Source: Phenylobacterium sp.
GTDB lineage: Bacteria; Pseudomonadota; Alphaproteobacteria; Caulobacterales; Caulobacteraceae
Reading direction: 5' to 3'
Assembly: GCF_030680185.1 (NCBI RefSeq)
Contig: NZ_JAUXVZ010000056.1
Span: 41,812-105,811 of the forward strand
DNA length: 64,000 bases
In this document: positions 7,742 through 17,659 of the stretch, piece by piece
Numbering within the stretch: position 1 is the stretch's first letter
Layout: each line of letters starts with the position of its first letter
Made by a program: the position numbers and the translations under genes
The notes under the pieces: model-generated
Told to the model about the DNA's origin: nothing
Seen by the model: the letters and a program-made list of their open reading frames with translations, nothing else
Databases searched by the model: none

Positions 7742-10700
7742 CTATTCCACCGCCGGAATGGGGGCATGGGCGGTGCGTTCCTGCGCCTCCCATTCCTCGA
7801 TCTTGCGGGCGGTGTAATCGGGCGACTTGGTGAAGCGCGCCAGGGCCCCGTAGATCACCGGCACCACGAACAGGGTCAGCAGGGTCGCGAACATCGCTCC
7901 GGCAAAGATCACCACACCGATGGTCTGTCGGCTGCCGGCCCCCGCCCCCTGCCACAGCACCAGCGGCAGGGCACCGAAGGCGGTGGCGATCGAGGTCATG
8001 ATGATCGGGCGCAGGCGCAGCGTCGAGGACTCGATGATGGCGTCATGGATCGATCGACCCTGATCGCGGAGCTGATTGGCGAATTCGACGATCAGGATGC
8101 CGTTCTTGGCCGCCACGCCGATCAGGATGATCAGTCCGATCTGGCTGTAGATGTTGAGGCTTGAGCCCGCCATCACCAGCCCGAACAGGCCCCCGGCCGC
8201 GGCGAGGGGCACGGTCAGCATGATCACCGCCGGAGTGATCCAGCTTTCAAACTGGGCAGCCAGCACCAGGAAGACCAGCAGCAAGGCCAGGCCGAAGGCT
8301 GCCGCGACGGCACCGCCGGCTTCCTGTTGGTCCCGCGCGGCCCCGCCCCATTCGGTATTGACCACACCCTGCGGCTGCTCCTGCGACACTTCCGTCAGGA
8401 ACCGGGTGGCATCGGCGATGGTCATGCCGGGATTCAGGTCAGCGCTGAGAGTGATGGCCCGCTGGCGGTCGAGACGCCGCCGGTCAGGTGTGTCACCCGA
8501 GGTCTGGGTCGTGACCACCGCGGACAGGGGCACGAGTTGCCCGCTGCCGGTCGGCACATAAAGGGCCTCGAGGTCCGCCACTGTGCGGCGGTTCTCGCGT
8601 TCAGTCTGGAGGATGACGTCATACTCCTGGCCCCCGCGCAGATAGGTGGTCGCCCGCCGAGAGCCGAACATGGTCTCCAGCGTCCGCCCGATCGACTGGG
8701 CCGAAACGCCGAGCGCGGCCGCCTTTTCCGGATCCACATCGACCAGCAAACGGGGAGAGTTGGGTTCATAGTTCAGGCGCGGGCGGGAAAAGCCCGGGTT
8801 CTCGAGCGAGCGCGCCAGCACCGGCTGCAGCCAGCGGAAGATGTCCTCATATTCGCCACCGGTGACCACCATTTCGACCGCGTTGGAATTGCCGCCGCCG
8901 CGTTGGAAGGCCCCCGGCACCGAGGCGTTGACCTGGGCGTCTGTCTGGCTCCTGAGACGCCGGTTCAACTCCTGGGATATCTCATCGGCGGCCCGGTCCC
9001 GCTTGGACCAGTCGGCGAGAATCAGGACGGCGTTGCCCGAGTTGAAACTGCCACCCCCGAAGCCCGGCGCGGACACCAGATAGCTGTCGACCTCGCCGCT
9101 GGCCTTGTACTCGGCCAGAATGGGTTCGAGCCCCAGCATGACCCTGCGCGTAGTGTCGAAGCCCGCCCCTTCAGGTCCCTGGACCCGGACCGAGACCCGG
9201 CCCCGGTCTTCCGGGGGCACCAGTTCGTTGGGCAGGGTGAGGTACATGCCGGCGGCACCACCCGCGACCAGCAGGATCAGGCCCGCGACGCCCGCGACCG
9301 CGATCCGCCGGCCCAGCAGCGCCTGAAGGGAGTTGGCGTAGGAGTTCTTCAGCGCGTCCATGGCCCGGTCGACCTTGCGCGCCAGCCAGCCACTACCCGA
9401 GGCGGGTCTCAGAATGCGGGACGCCAGCATCGGCGACAGGCTGAGAGCGAGGAAGGCCGAAAAGGCCACCGCCGCGGCGATCGCCGCCGCCAGTTCGACA
9501 AACAGCCGACCGACATAGCCGGGCAGGAACAGCAGCGGCGCGAACACCGCCAGCAGAACGATGGTTGTGGCCACCACGGCGAAGAAGACCTGACGCGCAC
9601 CGCGTTCGGCGGCCACGAGCGGCGGCTCGCCATGGTCGATGCGGCGTTGGATATTCTCGGTCACCACGATGGCGTCGTCGACCACCAGTCCGATGGCCAG
9701 CACCATGGCCAGCAGGGTCAGGAGGTTCAGGGAAAAGCCCAGCGGTGCGAGCACGATAAAGGTCGACAGCAGGCAGATCGGAGCCACGACGGTGGGAATG
9801 AAGGCCGCGCGCATACTGCCGAGGAAGACGAAATTGACCAGAGCGACCAGCACCAGCGAGATGCCGATGGTGATCCACACCTCATCGATGGCGTGCGAGG
9901 TGAAGACCGAGTTGTCCGACCCCACCACCAGTTCCGCGCCCTCGGGCAGGTTGGGCTGGATGGACTTCAGAAGTTCGGTGACGCCCGCGGAAATGGCCAG
10001 GTCATTGGATTGGGCCTGACGGGTGACGGCCAGGCCGATCTGGTCGAGGCCATTGCCCCGGAACAGCCGGCGATCCTCTTCAGGGGCTTCAACCACCCTG
10101 GCGATATCGCCGAGCCGGGTGACATAGGCCCCCTGTCCCTGGATCGCCCCCGACGCGCCACTGGGCAGGCCGACACTGCCCGTCGCGCCGGCCGTCACGG
10201 TCGGGGCAGAGCCGCGCGTCCCGATCGGCAACCGCCGGAAGTCCTCGGCAAAGGCGTAGTTCCGCGCCACGCGCACGGTGTAATTCTTCTCGCCCGATTC
10301 CAGCTGGCCGGCCGGAAGCTCGACGTTCTGGCTGGTCAGGGCGGTTTCAACGTCGGTGACCGTCAGTCCGCGCGCGGCCAGCGCCGCCGGGTCGAGCCAG
10401 ATGCGCATCGAATAGCGCTGCTCGCCATAGATCTGCACCTGGGCCACCCCCGGCACCGTGGCCAGGCGGTCGATCAGATAGCGATCGGCGTAGTCGGTCA
10501 GCTCCAGCCGGTTCAGCTTCGACGAGCGCAGGAACAGGATCATGATCGGTTGGCTGTTGGTGTCCGCCTTGGCCACCTCCGGCGGATTGGCCTGGTTCGG
10601 CAGCCGGCCGACCACCCGCGAGACCCGGTCGCGCACGTCATTGGCGGCGTCGTCGATGTTGCGGCCCAGCGAAAACTCGATCGAGACGTTGGAGCGTCCG

Positions 10701-10957
10701 TCCCGGCTGGTCGAATTGATGCGTTCCACGCCCTGGATGCCGGCGATCTGCTGCTCGATCGGCTCGGTGATCCGGCTCTCGATCACCTCGGCCGATGCCC
10801 CGGCATAGCTGGTATTCACCGACACGATGGGCGGATCGACGTCCGGCAGTTCGCGCACGGGCAGGAAGAAGAACGCCGCGGCTCCGATGACGCACAGGGC
10901 GATGGCGGCCACCGCGGCGAAAACCGGGCGGCGGACGGCCAGATCGGAGAGCATCAT
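7742..10957 (-). CDS. RND multidrug efflux permease (AcrB/HAE1 type)
   Basis: A 1071-residue inner-membrane RND pump: N-terminal helix (RRPVFAAVAAIALCVIGA), porter domains, the TM4 proton-relay motif GLVVDDAIVVTENI, a second porter half, and a C-terminal TM block with IGLIILIGVAAKNGILIVEFANQLR. It belongs to the hydrophobe/amphiphile efflux (HAE1) group, exporting drugs or lipid-like compounds with proton antiport. The start overlaps the fusion protein gene stop by four bases. No outer-membrane factor is encoded nearby, so the pump presumably borrows a TolC-like channel. Confidence 0.95.
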   Translation of the reverse strand: MMLSDLAVRRPVFAAVAAIALCVIGAAAFFFLPVRELPDVDPPIVSVNTSYAGASAEVIESRITEPIEQQIAGIQGVERINSTSRDGRSNVSIEFSLGRNIDDAANDVRDRVSRVVGRLPNQANPPEVAKADTNSQPIMILFLRSSKLNRLELTDYADRYLIDRLATVPGVAQVQIYGEQRYSMRIWLDPAALAARGLTVTDVETALTSQNVELPAGQLESGEKNYTVRVARNYAFAEDFRRLPIGTRGSAPTVTAGATGSVGLPSGASGAIQGQGAYVTRLGDIARVVEAPEEDRRLFRGNGLDQIGLAVTRQAQSNDLAISAGVTELLKSIQPNLPEGAELVVGSDNSVFTSHAIDEVWITIGISLVLVALVNFVFLGSMRAAFIPTVVAPICLLSTFIVLAPLGFSLNLLTLLAMVLAIGLVVDDAIVVTENIQRRIDHGEPPLVAAERGARQVFFAVVATTIVLLAVFAPLLFLPGYVGRLFVELAAAIAAAVAFSAFLALSLSPMLASRILRPASGSGWLARKVDRAMDALKNSYANSLQALLGRRIAVAGVAGLILLVAGGAAGMYLTLPNELVPPEDRGRVSVRVQGPEGAGFDTTRRVMLGLEPILAEYKASGEVDSYLVSAPGFGGGSFNSGNAVLILADWSKRDRAADEISQELNRRLRSQTDAQVNASVPGAFQRGGGNSNAVEMVVTGGEYEDIFRWLQPVLARSLENPGFSRPRLNYEPNSPRLLVDVDPEKAAALGVSAQSIGRTLETMFGSRRATTYLRGGQEYDVILQTERENRRTVADLEALYVPTGSGQLVPLSAVVTTQTSGDTPDRRRLDRQRAITLSADLNPGMTIADATRFLTEVSQEQPQGVVNTEWGGAARDQQEAGGAVAAAFGLALLLVFLVLAAQFESWITPAVIMLTVPLAAAGGLFGLVMAGSSLNIYSQIGLIILIGVAAKNGILIVEFANQLRDQGRSIHDAIIESSTLRLRPIIMTSIATAFGALPLVLWQGAGAGSRQTIGVVIFAGAMFATLLTLFVVPVIYGALARFTKSPDYTARKIEEWEAQERTAHAPIPAVE

Positions 10958-12078
10958 CGAGCGGCGCTCTTGGCCGCGGCGGGCGGACCGCGACCGGCCA
11001 CCGTGACCGGCGCGCCGGGCTGGATCCGGTTCAGCCCCGACCCGACGACCCGGTCTCCGGCGGCGAGGCCGGAAAGGATTTCGACATAGCCGCCCTCGAC
11101 CGCGCCGGTCTCGACCTCGACGCGCTGCGCCGTCGTGCCGCGCGCGCCCGCGGCGATTCGATAGACGAAGGCACCCTGTCCTTCATACTGGACCGCACCC
11201 TCGGGTGCCGCGGGGGCCGTTCTCACGCCCTGCTGGATGGCCACGCGGATCGCCATGCCCGGCCGGATGCGCGCGCCGGGGTTGGGGATTTCGGCCCGTG
11301 CCGTCACCGAACGGGTCTGTTCGTTCACGCGGGTGTCGATCAGGGCGATGCGGCCGGGGAAGGTCGTGTCGCCATAGGCTTCGATCCGGCCCGAGATCGG
11401 CGTCCCGACCCGCAGCACCCCGAGGTACCGTTCCGGCACCGGAAAATCGACGCGGACGACATCAATGTCGTCGAGCGTGGTGATGACGCCGCCCGGACTG
11501 ACCAGGGTGCCGGCCGTCACCGTGCTGAGCCCCAGTACGCCGGCAAAGGGGGCCCGGATCAACCGGTCGCCGCGCCGGGCCTCGGCCGCGGACAGCTGGG
11601 CCTGGGCGCTCTCAAGTCCGGTCAGGGCATCCTCAGCGCTCACCCGGGGCGCGATGCCGCGTTCGGCCAGGGCACTGAATCGGTCGTACTGGCGCTGGGC
11701 CTGGGCCACCTGGGCGCGGGCCTGGATAATCCCGGCGTCCTCCTCGCGCGCCTGCAGCTCGACGAGGGGAGCTCCCGCCCGGACGCGCTGGCCGTCGGTG
11801 AACAGGACCCGAGTGATCAGCTCGCTGGTGGAGGAGGTGATATTGACCGAGCGGCGGCCACGCGCGACGCCCAGCACCCGGATCTCGTCGGTGAAGGAGC
11901 GAACACCGATCACCGCTTCCGAGACCGTCTGTCCGCGCCCTCCGCCGGGCCCGCCCCGTCCGCCCGGACCGTCGCCGGCCTTCTCGTCACCGGCGAAGGC
12001 CACCCTCAGGACGACGGCCACAATCATCAGCCCCAGCAAGACTGCAGCGGCGACGATAAAGAAGTGGCGTTTGATCAC
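10954..12078 (-). CDS. RND periplasmic membrane fusion protein (HlyD/AcrA family)
   Basis: 374 residues: an N-terminal anchor helix (residues ~6-28) and an unusual Gly/Arg-rich linker. Then come the lipoyl/barrel-sandwich halves around a coiled-coil hairpin (IIQARAQVAQAQRQYDRF and ALTGLESAQAQLSAAEARR), the IRAPFAGVLGL motif, a beta-barrel and a C-terminal membrane-proximal domain. It bridges the inner-membrane pump to an outer-membrane channel. First gene of a two-gene operon with the pump, overlapping by four bases. Confidence 0.93.
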   Translation of the reverse strand: MIKRHFFIVAAAVLLGLMIVAVVLRVAFAGDEKAGDGPGGRGGPGGGRGQTVSEAVIGVRSFTDEIRVLGVARGRRSVNITSSTSELITRVLFTDGQRVRAGAPLVELQAREEDAGIIQARAQVAQAQRQYDRFSALAERGIAPRVSAEDALTGLESAQAQLSAAEARRGDRLIRAPFAGVLGLSTVTAGTLVSPGGVITTLDDIDVVRVDFPVPERYLGVLRVGTPISGRIEAYGDTTFPGRIALIDTRVNEQTRSVTARAEIPNPGARIRPGMAIRVAIQQGVRTAPAAPEGAVQYEGQGAFVYRIAAGARGTTAQRVEVETGAVEGGYVEILSGLAAGDRVVGSGLNRIQPGAPVTVAGRGPPAAAKSAAR

Positions 12079-12164
12079 GCGGCAGGCTCTCTGGAGATTG
12101 AACGAGCCGACTTAGCGGCTCTCGCCGTCGACGCAATCAAAGTTCATGTAACGGATGCTGTTTC

Positions 12165-12184
12165 CCTTTCCGTCGCCGGAAAGG
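12165..12184. other. Short inverted repeat between gene units
   Basis: CCTTTCC (12165-12171) and GGAAAGG (12178-12184) form a 7-bp stem with a 6-nt loop in the gap between the fusion-protein start and the outer-membrane protein stop. No T-run follows on either strand, so a terminator role is uncertain. Confidence 0.3.
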
Positions 12185-12202
12185 CGTTCTGAAAGGCCGC
12201 GC

Positions 12203-12979
12203 TCAGAAGCGCCGCCAGAGCGCGATAACGGGTCCGCGGCTTTCCGGGGTCTCCCGGCCCGAGATCGCCTGGCGCCAACCGGCCTGTAAGCTCCAGTCGC
12301 CAAGATCGCGCACCACCGAAGCTTCGACAGACAGCCAGCGTGGGCCCCCCTCATCAGCTTGTCCGCCATAGGCCTGAGCCAACACCATCCAGTCCGCGTT
12401 GAGGTGCACCCCGGCGGTCGCATCGACCCGGGTTTCGTCCAGCAAGCCCTGTCGCATACGGCGCGCCGCCTGCAGGTCGACGAAAGAGCCGGTCAGGCCC
12501 CAGCGCCCGGAGCCGCCGAAGGAACGACCCACCGCCGCCCGTACCTCCCAGTCGTTGTCACCGATACCGGGCGCGGCATAGCCGGCGTTGCGCCCCTCCC
12601 CTCCGTCGGCATAGCCGACGTACAGGCTGACCGCCGAGCGCTCGGCACGCCACACCTGCCAGGTCACCCCGATCTCGGCGGGTCCCCGCCCCTCATAGTC
12701 GACAAAAGCATCCTCGCCCGACTGCCAGTCGCCCTTGAACTGCACCGTCAACCGGTCAGTGATGCCGTACTCCGCAAACACCCCCGCGACCGTGTCCCGG
12801 CGCTCCGCCGGAAGATCGGCGAGCAATCCATCCATGTCGAAGCCACGGTCGGCCCGCATGTCCTCAAATTTGGCGATCAGTTGGCCCTTGCCCCTGGCTT
12901 GCGTCCATGGGCCCGCGATGGCGGGCCCGGCGACCGCCAGAAGGGCCGTTGCGGCCAGAAGACCGCCGACCGGTTTCAC
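12203..12979 (-). CDS. Putative outer-membrane beta-barrel protein
   Basis: A 258-residue exported protein: a signal peptide (KPVGGLLAATALLAVAGPAIA, cleavage near residue 22), then alternating amphipathic strands with many Tyr/Trp/Gly, ending in the terminal Phe (ALWRRF) typical of BAM-assembled barrels. The start is a GTG that overlaps the aldolase stop as GTGA, so translation is coupled to the gene before it. I do not recognise the family beyond a barrel. It could be a small porin or an assembly-type OMP of unknown role. Confidence 0.7.
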   Translation of the reverse strand: MKPVGGLLAATALLAVAGPAIAGPWTQARGKGQLIAKFEDMRADRGFDMDGLLADLPAERRDTVAGVFAEYGITDRLTVQFKGDWQSGEDAFVDYEGRGPAEIGVTWQVWRAERSAVSLYVGYADGGEGRNAGYAAPGIGDNDWEVRAAVGRSFGGSGRWGLTGSFVDLQAARRMRQGLLDETRVDATAGVHLNADWMVLAQAYGGQADEGGPRWLSVEASVVRDLGDWSLQAGWRQAISGRETPESRGPVIALWRRF

Positions 12980-13740
12980 ACGTCGTAGCCCGGCGACTTG
13001 CGGTCGAGCATGCGCAGGGCCCCCGGCCAGGCCAGGGATGAAATAAAGCCGATGCCCTTGCCCTGCTCCCTTGTCTCCGCCTGGGCGGCGTCGGGGGCGA
13101 ACAGGACATGCTCCCGGCCGCCGGACAGGGCCGCGACCTGCTGGGCACAGGCACGCTCAAGGAAGAACATGCCGATCCAGGCCGCCGCCGCCGTCTGGCC
13201 CACCGCGAGGGTACCGTGGTTGCGCAGCAGCATCAGCGGCTTGTCGCCCAGATCGGCCACCAGCCGCTCGCGCTCCTCATGGTTCAACGCCAGCCCCTCA
13301 TAGCCGTGATAGGCGACCTGATGCTGCAGCAGGCAGGCGTTCTGACCGATAGGCAGCAGGCCCTCGGTCTGCGCCGCCACGCCGACACCGGCCACCGTGT
13401 GCAGGTGGATGACGAAACGAGCGTCCTCGCGTGCGGCGTGAACGGCCGAATGGATGGTGAAGCCGGCCGGATTGATGAAGCTGGTGGTGTCCTGAACGAT
13501 GTTCCCGTCCAGATCGACCTTGACCAGGCAGGACGCCGTCATCTCCTCGAAATAGAAGCCGTACGGATTGATCAGAAAATGGTGTTCCGGCCCCGGCACC
13601 CGGGCCGAAATATGAGTGAAGATCATGTCGTCCCAGCCATGCAGGGCCACCAGGCGGTACAGGGCCGCCAGTTCGACGCGGACGGTCCACTCCGCCTCGG
13701 ACACCCTGGATTTCAGGGAAGCAGCGGTGCCGTCGGCCAT
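12976..13740 (-). CDS. Class II aldolase/adducin family protein
   Basis: A 254-residue class II aldolase/adducin fold. The zinc ligands appear as HLH (residues ~112-114) and the distal RNHGTL His (~175), with the typical THISARVPG segment near 43. The ATG at 13740 follows GAGGA in GAGGACTGCTCCC; an upstream in-frame codon at 13770 is less likely. This family includes L-fuculose-phosphate and ribulose-phosphate aldolases/epimerases, but many members, like this long Caulobacterales type, have unknown substrates. It is translationally coupled to a downstream outer-membrane protein gene, a pairing that does not itself reveal the pathway. Confidence 0.88.
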   Translation of the reverse strand: MADGTAASLKSRVSEAEWTVRVELAALYRLVALHGWDDMIFTHISARVPGPEHHFLINPYGFYFEEMTASCLVKVDLDGNIVQDTTSFINPAGFTIHSAVHAAREDARFVIHLHTVAGVGVAAQTEGLLPIGQNACLLQHQVAYHGYEGLALNHEERERLVADLGDKPLMLLRNHGTLAVGQTAAAAWIGMFFLERACAQQVAALSGGREHVLFAPDAAQAETREQGKGIGFISSLAWPGALRMLDRKSPGYDV

Positions 13741-13847
13741 GGGAGCAGTCCTCGTTCTGATTGGCCACACACGCTCGACCCGTGTGAAGCCGACGTCAAG
13801 ATTCAGCTTCCGTTAACCGCGTCTTAGTGGGCTCGGCCTAGCGTTGT

Positions 13848-15026
13848 ATGGTCCGTCCCATCGTCGGCGCGTCGGAGACGCCTGTGGTTCTCGTCCAACT
13901 CGTGCCTGCCAGTCACGCCGCCGGCCCCACGCCGCGCCTCGGCGATCTGTTGGCGCTCGCCCACGACCCCAGTACCGAGGCCCGCCAGCGACTGCTGTTG
14001 GGTGTCGTGGCCCTGTGCGACGCCTGCCCGCCGTCTGTCGACGTTTCTCCGGTGCTCTGCGAGATATTTCTGACCCTGGCCCGTCAGGCTGAGCGCGACG
14101 TGCGCAAGGTGCTGTCCGAGAAGCTGGCTCACGCGGAATGGGCCCCCGCGGCGCTCGTCAACGTCCTCGCCCTCGACGAAATCGAAATCGCCCGACCGAT
14201 CCTCGAGTTCAGTCCCATCCTGCAGGACGATGATCTGTTGCGTGTTCTGATCGAGGCGTCCCTCGAGCACCAGATCTCCGTCGCCCGCCGCCCGCAGATC
14301 AGCGGCCGTGTCGCCGACGCCGTGATCGACCGGGCGGAGCCCGCGGTGCTCATGGCCCTGACAACCAACCGCACTGCGGAGATCAGCACGGAAGGAGTCC
14401 GCCGGCTGGTCGAACACTCCCGCCGTATCGCCGCGCTGCGCGGCCCCCTGACCCGCCATCCGCTGCTTACCGAGGCCCTGGCCGAGCAGTTGTACGAGTG
14501 GGTTGGAACGGCCCTGCGTCAGGCGATTGCCACCCGCTTCACAATCGACGAGCAGGCCCTCGGCATAGCCGTTCGGGACGCCGTGCAAGGCGTGACCCGT
14601 CCCGCCGGTCATGAACAGAACCCGGAGGACCAGGGCGACCGCGACGAGATGGAGCGACGGCTGATCGACAAGCTGCAATCCGCCGGGCAGCTGCGCGCGG
14701 GTCTTCTTATCCGGGCCGTCCGCGAAAAGCGGCTGAGTCTGTTCTCTCACGGCCTGGCAGCCCTGGGCGGATTCTCCGTCGGTCAGGTGCGCTCCGCCCT
14801 GTCGGCACCCTCGCCGGAAGCCCTGTACTACGCCTGCGCCGCCGTCGGGATCGACCGCGCGGTGTTCCCGACCCTGCTGGTCGAGCTGCGCAAACTCAAC
14901 GGGTCTCTGCCCGGGGATCGCGGGGAAGCGATCTGGCTGCGAGGCACCCTGTCGCAAGGCTCTGCGGCGCGGTCTTTCAAGGTTCTGTCCGGTGGTGATC
15001 ACGGCCAACTGAAAACCGCCGTTTGA
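13848..15026 (+). CDS. DUF2336 domain-containing protein (first of two)
   Basis: A 392-residue soluble alpha-helical protein. The stretch around residues 25-200 has the DUF2336 pattern ([38 protein letters not shown] and [18 protein letters not shown]), which resembles HEAT-like repeats. The C-terminal region ([22 protein letters not shown]) matches the second copy at 16442-17584, so both share the whole architecture. No catalytic motif is visible. It sits 19 bases upstream of the NAD kinase gene. The ribosome site before the ATG is weak, and a later start is possible. Confidence 0.8.
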   Translation: MVRPIVGASETPVVLVQLVPASHAAGPTPRLGDLLALAHDPSTEARQRLLLGVVALCDACPPSVDVSPVLCEIFLTLARQAERDVRKVLSEKLAHAEWAPAALVNVLALDEIEIARPILEFSPILQDDDLLRVLIEASLEHQISVARRPQISGRVADAVIDRAEPAVLMALTTNRTAEISTEGVRRLVEHSRRIAALRGPLTRHPLLTEALAEQLYEWVGTALRQAIATRFTIDEQALGIAVRDAVQGVTRPAGHEQNPEDQGDRDEMERRLIDKLQSAGQLRAGLLIRAVREKRLSLFSHGLAALGGFSVGQVRSALSAPSPEALYYACAAVGIDRAVFPTLLVELRKLNGSLPGDRGEAIWLRGTLSQGSAARSFKVLSGGDHGQLKTAV

Positions 15027-15045
15027 CTTCGCCTTCCGGCTCGGC

Positions 15046-15840
15046 TTGCGTGTGGGCGTGACTGATCCTGCGCCGGCCCCCATCCGCATCGCCTTCGCCG
15101 CCTCGGATCGACCCGAGGCCCAGGCAGCCCGTGAGCGGCTGACCGCGCGATATGGCTCCGTCGAGCCGGACCAGGCCCAGGTTATTGTCGCCCTCGGTGG
15201 TGACGGTTTCATGCTCGAGACGCTTCACACCGTCATGGAACGACGGACCCCGGTGTTCGGCATGAACCGTGGCTCGGTCGGCTTCCTGATGAATGAGTTC
15301 GAGGAAGAAGGACTGCTGGAGCGGCTGGCGGGCGCGGGGCGCGCCGTCATCCACCCCCTGCAGATGGACGCCTGGACCGAAGCCGGCCAGGCGCACAGCG
15401 GCCTGGCGATCAATGAGGTCTCCCTGCTGCGTCAGACCCGCCAGAGCGCCAAGCTGCGGATCTCGGTCGACGGCCGCGTGCGGCTGGAGGAATTGTCCTG
15501 CGACGGCTGTATGCTGGCGACCGCGGCCGGGTCCACCGCCTACAATCTGTCGGCGCACGGCCCGATCATTCCGCTCGACTCCAGGGTGCTGGCATTGACA
15601 CCGATCAGCGCCTTCCGGCCCCGGCGCTGGCGCGGTGCCCTGTTGCCCCATCAATCGAAGGTGTGTTTCGAGGTGCTGGAGCCCGACAAACGGCCCGTAA
15701 GCGCCACGGCCGATGATTTCGAGATCCGGCGTGTGGCCCGGGTCGAGGTCCGGGAACGCCGCGACATCGCCCTGACCATGCTCTTCGACGCCGGTCGGTC
15801 GTTCGAGGAGCGGGTTCTGGCAGAGCAGTTCACTTCCTGA
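15046..15840 (+). CDS. nadK: NAD kinase
   Basis: About 264 residues with the diagnostic GGDG motif ([14 protein letters not shown]), the [10 protein letters not shown] segment, the NEVSLLR substrate site and the [15 protein letters not shown] loop. It phosphorylates NAD to NADP with ATP in the cytosol. The start is not ATG: TTG at 15046, or GTG at 15052 or 15058, are all possible and all precede the [13 protein letters not shown] strand. It lies between a DUF2336 gene and an Hpt gene on the same strand. Confidence 0.95.
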   Translation: MRVGVTDPAPAPIRIAFAASDRPEAQAARERLTARYGSVEPDQAQVIVALGGDGFMLETLHTVMERRTPVFGMNRGSVGFLMNEFEEEGLLERLAGAGRAVIHPLQMDAWTEAGQAHSGLAINEVSLLRQTRQSAKLRISVDGRVRLEELSCDGCMLATAAGSTAYNLSAHGPIIPLDSRVLALTPISAFRPRRWRGALLPHQSKVCFEVLEPDKRPVSATADDFEIRRVARVEVRERRDIALTMLFDAGRSFEERVLAEQFTS

Positions 15841-15907
15841 CGGTTGTGCACCGCTTTTTAAGGAGACCGGTGCAAGGGTTGGCTCAGTCCGTCCGCAGGA
15901 GTCATCC

Positions 15908-16384
15908 GTGAGCAACCCGGCCCAGGTTATTCGCCCGCCCAATACCCTTCGCATGAAGGTCGGTGGCGGCTTTGGAGGCATCGACGCCGGTGCCATCGCC
16001 AAGGCCGAAGAGGCCCTCAAGGCAATGTCCGCGCAGTTCGGACAGTGGCTTCAGGATGAGATCACCAAACTGGACAAGGCCCAGACCGACATCCGCACCC
16101 TTGGCTACAACACCGCGACGGCGGAAGCCCTGTATTTCCGCGCTCACGACCTGAAAGGACTGGGCACGACCTACCAGTATCCGCTGGTCACCCGCCTCGC
16201 CGGTTCGCTCTGCAAGATGATGGACGATCCCGTAAAGCGCACGGCCGCGCCGGTCGTGCTGCTCGACGCCCATATCGACGCCATCAAGGCCGTGGTTCGG
16301 GATGAAATCAAGACCGACGATCATCCGGTCGGCAAGATCCTGGCTGAAACGCTGGAAGCACGGGTCGCCGACCACCTCGGCTGA
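15908..16384 (+). CDS. Hpt (histidine phosphotransfer) domain protein
   Basis: 158 residues, a single Hpt four-helix domain with the phospho-accepting His80 in FRAHDLKGLGTTY. It starts at GTG 15908 behind an AGGAG site (15897-15901). It probably relays phosphate between a hybrid kinase and a response regulator. No kinase or regulator is adjacent, so it is an orphan. A role like the Caulobacter single-domain Hpt proteins is possible, but I cannot assign a name. A rho-independent terminator follows at once. Confidence 0.85.
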   Translation: MSNPAQVIRPPNTLRMKVGGGFGGIDAGAIAKAEEALKAMSAQFGQWLQDEITKLDKAQTDIRTLGYNTATAEALYFRAHDLKGLGTTYQYPLVTRLAGSLCKMMDDPVKRTAAPVVLLDAHIDAIKAVVRDEIKTDDHPVGKILAETLEARVADHLG

Positions 16385-16414
16385 GGCGACTTTCCGGTAC
16401 CATGAACAGGCTGA

Positions 16415-16437
16415 CGCCCGCCTTCGGCGGGCGTTTT
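16415..16437 (+). terminator. Rho-independent terminator after Hpt gene
   Basis: CGCCCGCC-TTC-GGCGGGCG followed by TTTT, 30 bases past the Hpt stop. It also lies just beyond the convergent DUF2336 gene and may act in both directions. Confidence 0.85.
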
Positions 16438-16441
16438 GCTG

Positions 16442-17584
16442 TCAGGCCGCAGCGCTGACCTGGGCCCGGGCGGGCAGCGGATCATGATCCAGCCGCTCCA
16501 TCAGATAGGCCAGATCTTCACGCGGCGCGTTCGGACGCTGGGTCAGGAAGCGCTCCAGCATCTGTTGACGGAAACCGTCACCTGATGTGTCCGCCCCTTC
16601 GGCCTGCAGGGTGCGCCAGGTATCGACGCCCGCCCGATAGGCCTGGAACAGGCGGGGCGGCAGGCCCGCGCGGTCGTAGATGGCTTTCAGGCCCAGCGGC
16701 CCGGCATCGTGGATCATCAGCCAGGCCCGCGCGTGTGGAGCCCCGGCCAGCTCGGCCATGCCATGTTCGAACAACGCCATCTGCCCCCGCGCCAGGGCGC
16801 GAAGCAGCAGGGAGGCGGTCAGCACCCGACGGGCGTTCAACTTGGCCACAAACTGCGGCAGGTCGGCCTGACTGGACGCCTGATCCACCAGATCGACCGT
16901 GGCCCGCTCTCGGGCGAAGGCGGCCAGACGGATGGCGGTCTCGGGAGCCACGGCGTGGCGCGTCACCAGATGCTCGCGCACGGCTTCGGAGGCCAGTTCG
17001 ACCAGCCGTTCGGTCACGGACAGCGGCAGCACCTGTCGATAGGCGATGGCGGCGATGATCTCGGGCGAGGTCCCGAAGCGGTCGATACAACGCCCCAGCG
17101 CGGCCTCGGCCAAGTCAGCATTGTCATTGGAGGCCAGGGTCCGCACGGCCTGTTCACAGCCGACCTCGGCAAGCGTGGTCGCCACGTCGCGACCGACCCC
17201 GGGCCGGCCCGCCACGGCCACCTGACGTACGGCCGATCCGGCCTGAACGATCTCGATCAGGTCCTCATCGGAAAAGGCCGGAGAGAAATTGATCACCGGC
17301 AGGGCGACGCTGTCGACGTCGGCTGCCAGCTTGCGGGCGACGTCGCGGGGAATCAGGTCCGATGACTTGAGTGTCACGGCCATGGCGCGCCGCACCAGTT
17401 CGGCCGCGTCCTGGGCAAGCATGCGCAGGATTTTCTGCGCGGCCTCGCGGTCCTCGTCGTGGAGGTCGGCCTTGTCCATGCTGCGGCACAATTTATGGGC
17501 CGCGGCGGCCCGCTCGTCCGCGTCGGTCGCCTTGATCAGGCGGCGGATGTCGATCTCGGTCAGTCGGGCGCGATAGGCGGTCAT
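16442..17584 (-). CDS. DUF2336 domain-containing protein (second of two)
   Basis: A 380-residue paralogue of the 13848-15026 protein. Shared landmarks are ILRMLAQDAAELVRRAMAVTL, LPVINFSPAFSDEDLIEIV, VAGRPGVGRDVATTLAEVG and LTASLLLRALARGQMALFEHGMAEL. It is soluble and helical, HEAT-like, with no catalytic signature. It is encoded opposite to the NAD kinase-Hpt genes, and its stop is five bases from the terminator. The function of DUF2336 is unknown; the Hpt neighbour hints at a regulatory scaffold (speculative). Confidence 0.8.
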   Translation of the reverse strand: MTAYRARLTEIDIRRLIKATDADERAAAAHKLCRSMDKADLHDEDREAAQKILRMLAQDAAELVRRAMAVTLKSSDLIPRDVARKLAADVDSVALPVINFSPAFSDEDLIEIVQAGSAVRQVAVAGRPGVGRDVATTLAEVGCEQAVRTLASNDNADLAEAALGRCIDRFGTSPEIIAAIAYRQVLPLSVTERLVELASEAVREHLVTRHAVAPETAIRLAAFARERATVDLVDQASSQADLPQFVAKLNARRVLTASLLLRALARGQMALFEHGMAELAGAPHARAWLMIHDAGPLGLKAIYDRAGLPPRLFQAYRAGVDTWRTLQAEGADTSGDGFRQQMLERFLTQRPNAPREDLAYLMERLDHDPLPARAQVSAAA

Positions 17585-17659
17585 GATCAGGTCCAGGCTT
17601 TGCCGGTCAGCATCAGCCCGCCATCCTTAACGGGCGGTTCACCATCGTCGGATTCGGGA

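Noticed and set aside
8327..11089. A 920-codon plus-strand frame opposite the RND pump
   Set aside because: His/Gln/Arg-rich translation with no domain, a shadow of the pump gene.
13824..15212. A 462-codon minus-strand frame opposite the first DUF2336 gene
   Set aside because: Its translation has no recognisable domain, while the plus-strand frame matches the paralogue at 16442-17584 throughout.
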